Part shown: positions 1 through 8,280 of the stretch, in pieces
Layout: each line of letters begins with the position of its first letter
Numbering within the stretch: the stretch's first letter is position 1
Assembly (NCBI RefSeq): GCF_006125015.1
Contig: NZ_SZZN01000001.1
Coordinates: 124,001-188,000, forward strand
Length of the DNA: 64,000 nt
From: Roseovarius arcticus
Lineage (GTDB): Bacteria > Pseudomonadota > Alphaproteobacteria > Rhodobacterales > Rhodobacteraceae
Reading direction: 5' to 3'
Notes under the pieces: model-generated
The model's database searches: none
Told to the model about the DNA's origin: nothing
What the model saw: only the letters and a program-made list of their open reading frames with translations
Position numbers and translations under genes: made by a program

Positions 1-1266
1 GGTGATCTGTGCTCACTGCACGAGGGCGTGCCGCGCGCGTGCATTGCTGTGCGAATGAGGATCAATGAGTTTGGCGAGAAAATCGGCCAGACGTTCCACC
101 GGGGCATCATGCGCTCGATCGCGTCACTGACCTATCAGGAGGTGCAGGCGGCGATGGATGGCTCGCCAAGCGCGCGCTGTGCTGAGATGATGGACGACGT
201 GATCCGCCCGCTTTATGCCGCCTACGACGCGCTAAAAATTGCGCGCAAGAACCGCCAGCCACTGGATCTGGACCTGCCCGAGCGCAAGGTCGTGCTTAGC
301 GATGAGGGCAAGGTCCTCAGCGTCAATTTCACTGACCGGCTGGATGCGCACAAGCTGATCGAAGAATTTATGGTGCTAGCCAATGTCGCCGCCGCCGAGA
401 CGCTGGCCGCCAAGAAAACCGCGCTCCTTTTCCGCGTGCACGAAGAACCACCGGAGGAAAAGCTGGACACGCTGCGCGACGTGGCCGAGGCGGCGGGGCT
501 GGTTCTGGCCAAGGGGCAAGTGCTGAAAACCGCGCATATCAATGCGCTGCTGCACGGCGCCGCTGGCACCGACCATGCCGAGCAGATTAACATGAGCACC
601 TTGCGTGCCATGACGCAGGCCTATTATTCGCCCAGCAATTTCAGCCACTTCGGCCTTGCGCTGCTATCCTATGCGCATTTCACTTCGCCCATCCGGCGCT
701 ATGCCGATCTGGTTGTGCACCGCGCACTGATCACCGCACATGGCTGGGGCGATGATGGACTAGCACCCGGCGAAGAGGACCGGCTGGAGGCGACGGCCAA
801 GCATATCTCGGACACCGAGCGGCGCAGTATGATGGCCGAGCGGGACACCAATGACCGCTACTTGGCCGCGTTCCTTAGCGAGCGCGTTGGCGAGGAATTC
901 ACCGGGCGCATCAGCGGCATCGCGAAGTTTGGCGCGTTCGTGAGGCTGGACGAGACGGGCGCGGATGGCCTCATTCCGATGCGTAATCTGGGGCACGAGT
1001 ATTTTCACTTTGACGCGGATAGCGCCACCCTCATGGGCTCCGATTCGGGGCGGATCATTTCACTGGGCCAGCGCGTGACGGTCAAGCTGTCCGAGGCCGC
1101 GCCGGTGACGGGTGGCATCGCACTTGAGCTGATCAGCATCGAGGGCAAGGACATGCCGCAGGGGCGCGGTCGTGCGCGTGGCAAGCCGCCCAAGCGCAAG
1201 ATGGGTGCGGCAAAGAAGAAGGCGGCCAAGACGAAAAAGAAGGTTGAGCGGACGCGCCGCAGCTAG
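1..1266 (+). CDS. rnr: Ribonuclease R, C-terminal part (5' end outside window)
   Basis: The reading frame is open from base 1, so the gene starts upstream; a GTG at 28 is internal. RNase R is a processive 3'-to-5' exoribonuclease of the RNB family that degrades structured RNA. Visible parts are the end of the RNB catalytic domain, with the family signature HFTSPIRRYADLVVHR at about 670-720, then an S1 RNA-binding domain (GRISGIAKFGAFVRL) and a Lys/Arg-rich tail (KRKMGAAKKKAAKTKKK). The tail is typical of RNase R rather than RNase II. It converges on purK with only 3 bases between the stops. Identification is secure; the N-terminal cold-shock domains cannot be seen. Confidence 0.93.
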   Translation, partial: GDLCSLHEGVPRACIAVRMRINEFGEKIGQTFHRGIMRSIASLTYQEVQAAMDGSPSARCAEMMDDVIRPLYAAYDALKIARKNRQPLDLDLPERKVVLSDEGKVLSVNFTDRLDAHKLIEEFMVLANVAAAETLAAKKTALLFRVHEEPPEEKLDTLRDVAEAAGLVLAKGQVLKTAHINALLHGAAGTDHAEQINMSTLRAMTQAYYSPSNFSHFGLALLSYAHFTSPIRRYADLVVHRALITAHGWGDDGLAPGEEDRLEATAKHISDTERRSMMAERDTNDRYLAAFLSERVGEEFTGRISGIAKFGAFVRLDETGADGLIPMRNLGHEYFHFDADSATLMGSDSGRIISLGQRVTVKLSEAAPVTGGIALELISIEGKDMPQGRGRARGKPPKRKMGAAKKKAAKTKKKVERTRRS

Positions 1267-1269
1267 GGC

Positions 1270-2343
1270 TTAGGCAGGGCCGGTCACGCGGTTGACATGG
1301 CCCATCTTTCGGCCCGGCCTCACCTCGGCCTTGCCATAAAGATGCAGCGCGCAGGTGCCATCGCGGGCCAGATCAGGTACGCGGTCCATGTCATCGCCGA
1401 TCAGATTCTCCATCACCACGTTCGAGTGCCGTTTTCCGTCGCCGAGTGGCCATCCGGCAACGGCGCGGATGTGCTGTTCAAACTGGTCGATGGTGCAGCC
1501 ATTTTGCGTCCAATGACCGGAGTTGTGCACCCGGGGGGCGATCTCATTCACAATCAGGCCATCCTCGGTGACGAACAGCTCGACGCCCATGACGCCGACG
1601 TAGTCCAGTTTGTTCAGGATCTGCGCGGCCAGCAGCACAGCATCGCTTCGCTGAGCTGGCGAAAGGCGCGCAGGGATGGTTGTGGTGCGCAGAATCCCCG
1701 CCTCATGCACGTTCTCGCCGGGATCGTAGGCTGACACGTCGCCAGCGGCATTGCGCGCCGCGATCACCGAAACCTCATGGCTGAAATCTACAAAGCCCTC
1801 GTAGATCGACGGTGCGCCGTTCATGTCCGCCAGCGCGCCTTCGGCCTCATTGGGGTCCGAAATGCGCGCTTGCCCCTTGCCGTCATAGCCAAAGCGCCGC
1901 GTTTTCAAAATTGCAGGCAAACCGATCTCGTTCATTGCCTGCGTGATGTCGACGCCGTCGTCGATCGCCGCAAATGGCGCAGTTTTTAGCCCCAACTCGT
2001 TTAGAAACGCCTTTTCGACCAGTCGGTCCTGACTGACCCGCAGCGCTTTGCGGTTTGGATAGACGCGGCGCAGCTTCTCTAGGACATCCAGCGCGGAGGT
2101 CGGGATATTCTCAAACTCGTAGGTTATGACATCGCAGGCCTGCGCGAACGTGCGCAGCGCATCCTCATCTTCGTAGGATGCTGCGATATGGCGATCAGCG
2201 ACGTGAGACGCAGGGCAATCGGCGCCCGGCTCAAAAATGCAGGTTTTGAATCCCAGCCGCGAGGCCGCAACTGACAGCATCCTGCCCAGTTGGCCGCCGC
2301 CGAGAATGCCGATTGTAGCGCCGGTTTTAAGCGGATCAGTCAT
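1270..2343 (-). CDS. purK: N5-carboxyaminoimidazole ribonucleotide synthase
   Basis: ATP-grasp enzyme of purine biosynthesis that carboxylates AIR with ATP and bicarbonate to N5-CAIR, the substrate of PurE. The protein (357 aa) opens with [15 protein letters not shown], the classic PurK start, and carries ATP-grasp signatures such as the [13 protein letters not shown] region and [14 protein letters not shown]. The frame is open further upstream, but the ATG at 2343 places the glycine-rich loop at residues 12-19 as in the family and overlaps the end of purE by 8 bases, suggesting translational coupling. Confidence 0.95.
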   Translation of the reverse strand: MTDPLKTGATIGILGGGQLGRMLSVAASRLGFKTCIFEPGADCPASHVADRHIAASYEDEDALRTFAQACDVITYEFENIPTSALDVLEKLRRVYPNRKALRVSQDRLVEKAFLNELGLKTAPFAAIDDGVDITQAMNEIGLPAILKTRRFGYDGKGQARISDPNEAEGALADMNGAPSIYEGFVDFSHEVSVIAARNAAGDVSAYDPGENVHEAGILRTTTIPARLSPAQRSDAVLLAAQILNKLDYVGVMGVELFVTEDGLIVNEIAPRVHNSGHWTQNGCTIDQFEQHIRAVAGWPLGDGKRHSNVVMENLIGDDMDRVPDLARDGTCALHLYGKAEVRPGRKMGHVNRVTGPA

Positions 2344-2824
2344 TGCTCGGCTCCTCGGGGATAGAGGCCGACAGGGCCGCGCGCCATTCGTCCAGCCGCT
2401 GCGCCAGCGCCGCATCGCCGTTGGCCAGGATCGCAGCGGCCATAAGGCCGGCATTGGCCGCACCAGCCGCGCCGATGGCCATGGTGGCGACAGGGTAGCC
2501 GCGCGGCATCTGGACGATGGAATAAAGGCTGTCAACGCCCGACAATGCCTTGGTCTGGACCGGCACGCCGATGACCGGCACGCGCGTCTTGGACGCCATC
2601 ATGCCTGGTAAATGCGCGGCGCCGCCCGCGCCTGCGATGATCGCCTTTAGCCCGCGACCGGCCGCCTCGCTGCCGTACGACCACAAGCGATCCGGCGTGC
2701 GGTGAGCAGACACAATGCGCGTCTCGTAAGGCACGCCGAGCGCATCCAGAATATCTGCGGCTTCCTTCATCGTGGGCCAGTCCGACTGGCTGCCCATGAT
2801 GATCCCGACTTCTACTTGCGGCAT
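2336..2824 (-). CDS. purE: N5-CAIR mutase, PurE catalytic subunit
   Basis: Converts N5-CAIR to CAIR in de novo purine synthesis, directly after PurK. The 162-aa protein shows the class I PurE motifs: GSQSDWPTM near the N-terminus (phosphate binding), SAHRTPDRL (catalytic His region) and GGAAHLPGM. It is the first gene of a purEK operon read leftwards. Length and motifs are fully typical. Confidence 0.96.
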   Translation of the reverse strand: MPQVEVGIIMGSQSDWPTMKEAADILDALGVPYETRIVSAHRTPDRLWSYGSEAAGRGLKAIIAGAGGAAHLPGMMASKTRVPVIGVPVQTKALSGVDSLYSIVQMPRGYPVATMAIGAAGAANAGLMAAAILANGDAALAQRLDEWRAALSASIPEEPSND

Positions 2825-2908
2825 CGCGCGCCCCTCACTGATTCAGGCGCAAACCATAGGCGGGCGGGCGCGGGGCGTCCACCACTCAGGCGGCGTAATT
2901 GCAAAGGC

Positions 2909-3133
2909 TCAGGCGATGATGTCCGGCAACAGGCGATCCTCGATGTATGCAATGCGATCCTTGAGGCGCAGTTTTTGCTGCTTGAGCCGCTTGACGGTCA
3001 GCGGGTCGCGCACGACGCGCTCTTCCAAAGCATGGATCGCGGCATCCAGATCGCCATGCTCGCGGCGAAATTGCTCCAACTCGACGCGCAATACGTCATC
3101 GGATTTCATCGAAAGTTCGCTATAGGCGTTCAT
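2909..3133 (-). CDS. DUF465 (YdcH-like) small coiled-coil protein
   Basis: A 74-aa acidic and basic helical protein. The LEQFRREHGDLDAAIHALEE segment followed by a LKQQKLRLKDRIAYIED segment is the standard DUF465/YdcH hairpin of two helices: a loosely conserved HxxLD-type core, then K-rich LK-K-KL-LKD. Molecular role is unknown. An internal ATG (residue 9, MKSDDVLRV) is an alternative start. It lies between purE and the divergent hsp20 gene, sharing the 165-bp intergenic region with the latter. Confidence 0.85.
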   Translation of the reverse strand: MNAYSELSMKSDDVLRVELEQFRREHGDLDAAIHALEERVVRDPLTVKRLKQQKLRLKDRIAYIEDRLLPDIIA

Positions 3134-3199
3134 TCAGACACGATTCCCGCTGATATAAGGCTCGTTGATAATACGCGCAAACCAAGCGTCCGCATAGCC

Positions 3200-3230
3200 C
3201 TTGCACCGCTTGTGGTGAACACCCATATTT
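3200..3230 (+). promoter_or_regulatory. Candidate sigma-32 (RpoH) promoter for hsp20
   Basis: CTTG at 3200-3203 and CCCATATTT at 3222-3230 are separated by 18 bases. This resembles alphaproteobacterial heat-shock promoters (CTTG, spacer of about 17-18, then a C-rich CCxATxT box). The predicted start near 3237 would give a 62-nt leader that begins exactly at the first hairpin upstream of hsp20. Recognition is by eye only. Confidence 0.45.
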
Positions 3231-3237
3231 GCATCAT

Positions 3238-3298
3238 GGCGCCGCCGCCTATACTGGGACGGCGCCCTGACCAGTCGCTTGACACAAGGACGTGGCAC
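3238..3298 (+). promoter_or_regulatory. ROSE-like RNA thermometer in the hsp20 leader
   Basis: Two hairpins fill the leader. The first pairs GGCGCCG (3238-3244) with CGGCGCC (3260-3266). The second pairs CCAGTCgCTTG (3271-3281) with CAAGGACgTGG (3285-3295) over a three-base ACA loop, giving ten base pairs that bury the AAGGA ribosome-binding site. UCGCU (3275-3279) lies exactly opposite AGGA (3287-3290) with its G bulged. This is the UYGCU/AGGA core that defines ROSE thermometers of small heat-shock genes. The start codon follows 3 bases after the hairpin. Confidence 0.7.
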
Positions 3299-3718
3299 AT
3301 GACGAAACTGACGTTGGGGGCGCACCCCTATATGCTGGGCTTTGACCAGCTGGAACGACTGCTGGAACGCAGCGCCAAATCTGGCAACGAGGGCTATCCG
3401 CCCTTTAACATCGAGCAAACCTCCGACAATTCGTACCGGATTACGCTGGCCGTCGCAGGCTTTGGCGAGGATGATCTGTCCGTCACGGTTGAGGATCGCC
3501 AGCTGGTGATCCGGGGCCGACAAAGCGCAGATCATAGCGAGCGGATATTTTTGCACCGCGGTATTGCCGCCCGGCAATTCCAGCGCAGCTTTGTTCTGGC
3601 CGACGGGGTCGAGGTCGGCGCCGCGATAATGGAGAACGGACTTTTGCATATCGACTTGACTCGCGCGCCGCCCGAAACAGTTGTTCAGACGATCCAGATC
3701 AACAAACGTGGCCAATAA
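3299..3718 (+). CDS. Small heat shock protein, Hsp20/IbpA family
   Basis: ATP-independent holdase chaperone. The 139-aa protein has a short N-terminal arm (GFDQLERLL, typical of IbpA-like proteins), then an alpha-crystallin domain from about residue 35 (YPPFNIEQTSDNSYRITLAV) with the GxLHIDL-type element (NGLLHIDLTR), followed by a short tail. The frame is open far upstream, but the ATG at 3299 has an AAGGA site 8 bases before it inside a ROSE-like hairpin, and the protein starts there as in relatives. It is followed after 17 bases by a DUF1150 gene. Confidence 0.93.
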   Translation: MTKLTLGAHPYMLGFDQLERLLERSAKSGNEGYPPFNIEQTSDNSYRITLAVAGFGEDDLSVTVEDRQLVIRGRQSADHSERIFLHRGIAARQFQRSFVLADGVEVGAAIMENGLLHIDLTRAPPETVVQTIQINKRGQ

Positions 3719-3735
3719 CAGAAAGGCACGAACAA

Positions 3736-3963
3736 ATGGATACCGAATTTGAATTTCCGCACGAGGCGGGCCACCGCATCGCATACGTCCGTCCTGTCGC
3801 GGTCGAGGATCTGCCCAAGGACGTGCAGAGCCAGGTTGGCGATCTGACGACGCTCTATGCCGTGCACGACGAGCAAGGTGAGCGCCTCGCGCTGGTCAGT
3901 GATCGCAAAATGGCATTCGTGCTGGCGCGCCAGCATGATCTGGACCCTGTGACCGTACATTGA
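3736..3963 (+). CDS. DUF1150 family protein
   Basis: A 75-aa protein with the family core RIAYVRPVAVEDLPKDV and LYAVHDEQGERLAL, ending RKMAFVLARQHDLDPVTVH. Function is unknown. It sits 17 bases downstream of hsp20, an arrangement I recall as recurrent in Rhodobacterales, which suggests heat-induced co-expression. No transmembrane segment or signal peptide is visible. Confidence 0.85.
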   Translation: MDTEFEFPHEAGHRIAYVRPVAVEDLPKDVQSQVGDLTTLYAVHDEQGERLALVSDRKMAFVLARQHDLDPVTVH

Positions 3964-4002
3964 TACGGGCGCAGCACCGAGTATTTTCGCCAAGTTGAAC
4001 AA

Positions 4003-4039
4003 AAGGGCGCGCACGGGTTAGTTGCCGGTGCGCGCCCTT
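4003..4039 (+). terminator. Hairpin terminator after hsp20-DUF1150
   Basis: AAGGGCGCGCAC (4003-4014) and GTGCGCGCCCTT (4028-4039) form a perfect 12-bp stem with a 13-base loop, 40 bases after the DUF1150 stop. No U tract follows, so it may be a weak terminator or an mRNA 3'-end stabiliser. Confidence 0.5.
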
Positions 4040-4078
4040 CGGCGTAAAGGGGGCCCGTATTTCGGAGAGTGCTATCAG

Positions 4079-4942
4079 ATGTCCAGACCTGCGCCGAAGG
4101 TAGCTATTCTACCCCAAGACCTGCGGCTGGGTATGCGCCCCGGCGCGATCCCGCTGGACCAGCTATTGTGGCCGCTGGGGCAGCCAAGCGGCATCAAAGG
4201 CCGCACGCTGAGCGATCTAGAGGCGCATGATCATCTGATCGTTTTTCCGCGCAGGTCGATGCATTGGCGGCCCGGTTTTGGCACGCAGGCACGGGTGTCG
4301 ATCATGGTGATGGAGCCGGGAGCCATCCACAGCGGACATCTGAAGGCGCTGCGCCGCTCATATAAACGGTTCTACAAAGTGCTGGCGCATAACGATGAAT
4401 TGCTATCGGCGATACCCAACGGGGCCTTCCTTCCGTTTGGCAGCACTTGGGTTACTGATTGGCGTACTCTTGATACGCAAAAGACACGGATGATATCGCT
4501 GATCGCATCGAACAAGCGCTCGCAGGTCGGGCATCGGCTACGCCACCGGATTGTGGAGTGGGCCGCAGGCGCTGGTGTGGACATGGACGTCATGGGGCGC
4601 GGCTATACGCCATTCACGACGAAGTCCGACGGGCTGGCGCCCTACCGCTATTCGGTGGTCATCGAAAACGTGCGCGAGCCGAATTACTTTTCCGAGAAAT
4701 TGTTGGACGCGGTGCTTTGCCGAACCGTGCCGATCTACTGGGGCTGCCCCAACATCGACGATTTCCTCGACACGTCAGGCATGATCGTATGCCAGAGCGA
4801 GAAAGACATACGGGCCGCTATTCTAACCACCAGCGCCGAGGATTACGAGACGCGCGTTCCCGCACTTGACGCGATTCAGGAAAAGGCGGCGGAGTATGGC
4901 GATTTCTATGGCCGTGCGGCGCGGGCGGTGTTGCAGACCTGA
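4079..4942 (+). CDS. Glycosyltransferase family 10 (fucosyltransferase-like)
   Basis: The C-terminal half carries the GT10 donor-binding signature: YRYSVVIENV, then NYFSEKLLDAVLCRTVPIYWG followed by CPNIDDF. This is the pattern of alpha-1,3/1,4-fucosyltransferases using nucleotide sugars. The N-terminal half (about 150 aa) is not obviously conserved. I chose ATG 4079, preceded by GGAGAG; upstream codons in the same frame run into the hairpin at 4003-4039. No signal peptide, so probably cytosolic. No other surface-polysaccharide genes flank it, and acceptor and sugar are unknown. It converges on the oxygenase gene at 5078. Confidence 0.75.
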   Translation: MSRPAPKVAILPQDLRLGMRPGAIPLDQLLWPLGQPSGIKGRTLSDLEAHDHLIVFPRRSMHWRPGFGTQARVSIMVMEPGAIHSGHLKALRRSYKRFYKVLAHNDELLSAIPNGAFLPFGSTWVTDWRTLDTQKTRMISLIASNKRSQVGHRLRHRIVEWAAGAGVDMDVMGRGYTPFTTKSDGLAPYRYSVVIENVREPNYFSEKLLDAVLCRTVPIYWGCPNIDDFLDTSGMIVCQSEKDIRAAILTTSAEDYETRVPALDAIQEKAAEYGDFYGRAARAVLQT

Positions 4943-5077
4943 TGCGCCTGCGTTGACCAGATCCGCTGGCAAGGCGTGCGTTGTTGCATTGCGTGTCTGC
5001 CTGAACGTCAGCGATGAGGTCCTGCTGGTCAATTTTTGCGTAACGCGGAATTGGCCTCCGCCCGATCAAACCTACTT

Positions 5078-5920
5078 TTAATCAAGGTACGCGTCAGACC
5101 GCTGCGCCGCTCGTTCATGGTGAATCGGCAAGGTGCGCCCATAGAGCTGCATCGTTCTCTCTGGCGATCCAACCATGTTTGGCTCTCCGACATAGGAAAA
5201 TATCGCGACATAGCGTGGCCGTTGTCCGATCAGCGGCGCTACCCGGTGTAGTGAGTATCGGCCGCGAAATATCTGAAGGTCACCGGGTTCAAGGTTTAGC
5301 ACCTTTACCTTGTCCGAAGTCCCATTCAAAACTCGAGAGACCTCAGCGAAATTCTCGTCGCCCTCACGGATGCGCGGCGCGTATTCAAATGCACCGCCCT
5401 GATCGGCGTTCTGTATGGCAAGCGTAACGGTGAAATTATTCGTGTCAAAATGCCAGGGGAAGCCGTTACCTTCCTTGGCTTTGTTAATGATGACATCCGC
5501 CAATGGGTCTGCGTATCGGTAGAATTCTTCTTCCTGAAGGCAATCTTGGATGAACCGGTCGAAGCCCTTACTGTCTTGAATAGTCCGAAGTGGCCCGGTC
5601 TTGGAGAAGTTATCTGCCGGGACGAATGAATTTGAACGGTCAAAAAACTGCCGTCGCGGATCATCGGAAGGAAGACTAGGATCGTCCTTGGTAAAATAAA
5701 CATTGGTGCGATTGAAACTGCTGTGCCCGTTGCCAGAGACGCTGTCTGCCTCAGAAGTGAGCGCTCCGATGCCGCTCGAAGTCAGAAATTTCTTAATGAC
5801 CGCGCAGCCGTTGCGCTTCAGATCATTCCGAACCCTCTCTAGCAGGGAATCGCGCTCGGCCCCTTCTTGGCAAATCGGATAGCTTTTGTAGTCAATAAGA
5901 TCAGCGGCAATATAGGACAC
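5078..5920 (-). CDS. 2-oxoglutarate/Fe(II) oxygenase, BesD/HalD-like
   Basis: A 280-aa protein with the layout of the BesD/HalD/ArpA group, which act on free amino acids. Candidate iron ligands are H157 and D159 in FPWHFDTNN and H225 in RYSLHRVAPL; R234 or R236 (GQRPRYVAIFSY) would hold 2-oxoglutarate. The 68-residue spacing between the two histidines is close to what I recall for BesD. True halogenases of this group have Gly in place of the Asp, so HFD predicts a hydroxylase or desaturase rather than a halogenase. Substrate unknown. The gene stands alone between convergent GT10 and the sulfate-activation gene. Confidence 0.75.
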   Translation of the reverse strand: MSYIAADLIDYKSYPICQEGAERDSLLERVRNDLKRNGCAVIKKFLTSSGIGALTSEADSVSGNGHSSFNRTNVYFTKDDPSLPSDDPRRQFFDRSNSFVPADNFSKTGPLRTIQDSKGFDRFIQDCLQEEEFYRYADPLADVIINKAKEGNGFPWHFDTNNFTVTLAIQNADQGGAFEYAPRIREGDENFAEVSRVLNGTSDKVKVLNLEPGDLQIFRGRYSLHRVAPLIGQRPRYVAIFSYVGEPNMVGSPERTMQLYGRTLPIHHERAAQRSDAYLD

Positions 5921-6032
5921 AGGTAATCTCCCATGATGTTCCCTACAGTTATCACCTTAAAATCTCGCTATCAGGTTCATTTTCGACATCGAGATGTCGC
6001 GTTTTATTGGTCGAATACGCGGTGGTCGCCTA

Positions 6033-6061
6033 AAGAGCCGCGGCATTGCCCCGCGGCTCTT
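6033..6061 (-). terminator. Hairpin between sat-cysC and the oxygenase gene
   Basis: AAGAGCCGCGG (6033-6043) pairs with CCGCGGCTCTT (6051-6061), an 11-bp perfect stem with a 7-base loop, located 7 bases past the end of sat-cysC. The adjacent base run supports only weak intrinsic termination on the minus strand; on the plus strand the hairpin is followed by GCTTTTAT. Confidence 0.5.
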
Positions 6062-6068
6062 GCTTTTA

Positions 6069-7784
6069 TCACCCTTTGATCAGGCCCATCTGCTCCAGCT
6101 TGAGGATCACCTGGTGGGCGCAGTTGTCGACGTCTACTTTTTCGGTTTCGACGCGCAGTTCCGGTGTCTCGGGGATGTCGTAGGGGTCCGAGATGCCGGT
6201 GAACTCCTTGATCTTGCCTGCGCGCGCCAGCTTGTAGAGGCCCTTGCGGTCGCGGCGCTCGCATTCCTCCAGCGAGGTCGCGACGTGGACCTCAACGAAG
6301 GCGCCGAACTCTTCGACGTCCTCGCGCACCGCGCGGCGGGTGGTCGCGTAGGGCGCGATCGGCGCGCAGATGGCGATGCCGCCATTCTTGGTGATCTCGC
6401 TCGCGACGTATCCGATGCGGCGGATGTTCAGATCGCGGTGCTCTTTGCTGAAGCCCAGCTCTGAGCTGAGGTTTTTGCGCACGATATCGCCGTCCAGCAG
6501 GGTCACGGGGCGCCCGCCCATTTCCATCAGCTTGACCATCAGCGCGTTGGCGATGGTGGATTTGCCGCTGCCCGAATAGCCGGTGAAAAACACGGTAAAG
6601 CCCTGTTTGGCCCGCGCGGGACGCGTGCGGCGCAACTCGGTCACGACCTCAGGAAAGGAGAACCATTCGGGGATCTCAAGGCCCTCTTGCAGGCGGCGGC
6701 GCAGTTCGGTGCCGGAGATGTTGAGGATCGTGACGTCGTCCTTGTCCTCGATCTCGTCCATCGGCTCGTACTGGGCGCGCTCCTGCACATAGACCATATG
6801 CTTGAAATCGACCATCTCGACGCCGATCTCGGACTGGTATTTGCGGAACAGGTCCTGCGCATCATACGGCCCGTAGAAATCCTCCCCGGCCGAGTTCTTG
6901 CCGGGGCCCGCGTGATCGCGGCCGACGATGAAATGCGTGCAGCCGTGATTGGCGCGGATCAGGCCGTGCCAGACCGCCTCGCGCGGGCCGCCCATGCGCA
7001 TGGCAAGGTTCAAGAGCGACATCGCGGTGGTCGATCCGGGGTACTGATCAAGGACCGCCTCGTAGCAGCGCACGCGGGTGAAGTGATCGACGTCGCCGGG
7101 CTTGGTCATGCCGACGACGGGGTGGATCAGCAGGTTCGCCTGCACCTCCTTGGCGGCGCGGAACGTCAGCTCCTGATGGGCGCGGTGCAGTGGATTGCGG
7201 GTCTGAAAGGCGACGACCTTCCGCCAGCCCAGCTTGCGGAAATAGGCGCGCAACTCGTTCGGGGTGTCGCGGCGGGCGCGAAAATCATAATGCACGGGCT
7301 GCTGAATGCCGGTGACCGGGCCGCCAAGATAGACCGCGCCGGCCGTGTTGTGCAGGTAATTGACGGCCGGATGGGCACTGTCATCGGCGCCAAAGACGCC
7401 CTTGGCCTCGACGGATTTGTCGGGCGTCCAGCGGTCGGTGACGGTCATGGTCGCAAGGATCACGCCCTCAGGGTCGCGCAGCGCGATGTCCTGGCCCAGC
7501 TCAAGTTTGCCTGCAAACTCGTCCGCCACATCCAGCGTGATCGGCATCGGCCACAGCGCGCCCGAGGCCAGACGCATGTCGCTGACCACGCCGTCATAAT
7601 CGGCCTCGCTCATGAACCCCTTCAGCGGATTGAACCCGCCATTCATCAAAAGCTCCAGATCGCACACCTGCCGCGCCGTCAAATCGTGACTGACCAGATC
7701 CGCCGCCTCCAGCTTCAGCTTCTGCGAAGACTCGTGGCTCACGTAAAGTTCCGGGATGGGTCCGTGATTGTTGAAGTTCGTCAT
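6069..7784 (-). CDS. sat/cysC: Bifunctional sulfate adenylyltransferase/adenylylsulfate kinase
   Basis: Activates sulfate: an N-terminal ATP sulfurylase (about residues 1-385) makes APS, and a C-terminal APS kinase (about 390-571) makes PAPS. Sulfurylase motifs are QTRNPLHRAH (194-203) and GRDHAGPG (288-295); the kinase P-loop GYSGSGKS is at 402-409, followed by LLDGDIVRKNLSSELGFS. The order sulfurylase then kinase is the known bacterial fusion. It replaces the CysDN system. No other sulfate-assimilation gene is nearby, and the gene appears monocistronic, with hairpin 6033-6061 downstream. Confidence 0.95.
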   Translation of the reverse strand: MTNFNNHGPIPELYVSHESSQKLKLEAADLVSHDLTARQVCDLELLMNGGFNPLKGFMSEADYDGVVSDMRLASGALWPMPITLDVADEFAGKLELGQDIALRDPEGVILATMTVTDRWTPDKSVEAKGVFGADDSAHPAVNYLHNTAGAVYLGGPVTGIQQPVHYDFRARRDTPNELRAYFRKLGWRKVVAFQTRNPLHRAHQELTFRAAKEVQANLLIHPVVGMTKPGDVDHFTRVRCYEAVLDQYPGSTTAMSLLNLAMRMGGPREAVWHGLIRANHGCTHFIVGRDHAGPGKNSAGEDFYGPYDAQDLFRKYQSEIGVEMVDFKHMVYVQERAQYEPMDEIEDKDDVTILNISGTELRRRLQEGLEIPEWFSFPEVVTELRRTRPARAKQGFTVFFTGYSGSGKSTIANALMVKLMEMGGRPVTLLDGDIVRKNLSSELGFSKEHRDLNIRRIGYVASEITKNGGIAICAPIAPYATTRRAVREDVEEFGAFVEVHVATSLEECERRDRKGLYKLARAGKIKEFTGISDPYDIPETPELRVETEKVDVDNCAHQVILKLEQMGLIKG

Positions 7785-7953
7785 GGGATCACTTTCAGAG
7801 TTTGCCTGCGATATTTCCTAGTGGTCATTTGCGCCGATTGGCGCGAGCGGCCCGCAGAATTTGCCGCGCTGTAGCCCGCAAATGTGGCAGAAGTCTAGCG
7901 GTAGGTGCAGTTTTTCTCCGCAAAGGATCAATTTTCCGCCAAGCGCCCCGAGA

Positions 7954-8280
7954 TCAGCCCATGAAGCCCCAGCCGTCGGGTTTAAATCCATGCGGAAGGA
8001 CCGCGCGCGTCGCTGTTTCCTCGCCCAACCAGATCGCCATGGCGGTCAGCGGCTGGTCCGGCAGGGACGCGGCCAAGTAGTCGGTGCCATCCTCGTCCGG
8101 GGTGCGGGCGCAGTCATAGCCCGCCTCGCTTAACGCGGCCTCGGCGGCATCCCAATCGGCGCCCTCTTCGGGCACGAAGGCATAGTCGATATCGGCCGCA
8201 TCCGGCAGGTCTGCGCCGCCTGAGACGTCGTCCCATGCGGCATAGGTATCACGCCGTTGGGCGGCGAAATCATGCGTCAT
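7954..8280 (-). CDS. RraB-like regulator of ribonuclease E
   Basis: A 108-aa very acidic protein (IDYAFVPEEGADWDAAEAAL, then GYDCARTPDEDG) matching the RraB-type fold: two-strand-helix units with a DW-AEA-L motif. RraB homologues bind RNase E and inhibit it; here this is inferred from family resemblance only. The start overlaps the end of trxB by 4 bases (ATGA), so it is co-translated behind thioredoxin reductase. Confidence 0.6.
   Translation of the reverse strand: MTHDFAAQRRDTYAAWDDVSGGADLPDAADIDYAFVPEEGADWDAAEAALSEAGYDCARTPDEDGTDYLAASLPDQPLTAMAIWLGEETATRAVLPHGFKPDGWGFMG

Noticed and set aside
2702..3298. Long open frame upstream of the hsp20 start on the plus strand
   Set aside because: It overlaps purE and DUF465 on the other strand, has random-looking residues, and the hsp20 start is fixed by the SD hairpin and family N-terminus.
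6687..7874. 395-aa plus-strand frame over the sulfate activation gene
   Set aside because: Antisense shadow of sat/cysC caused by high GC codon bias; no motifs, no ribosome-binding site and the minus-strand protein is unmistakable.
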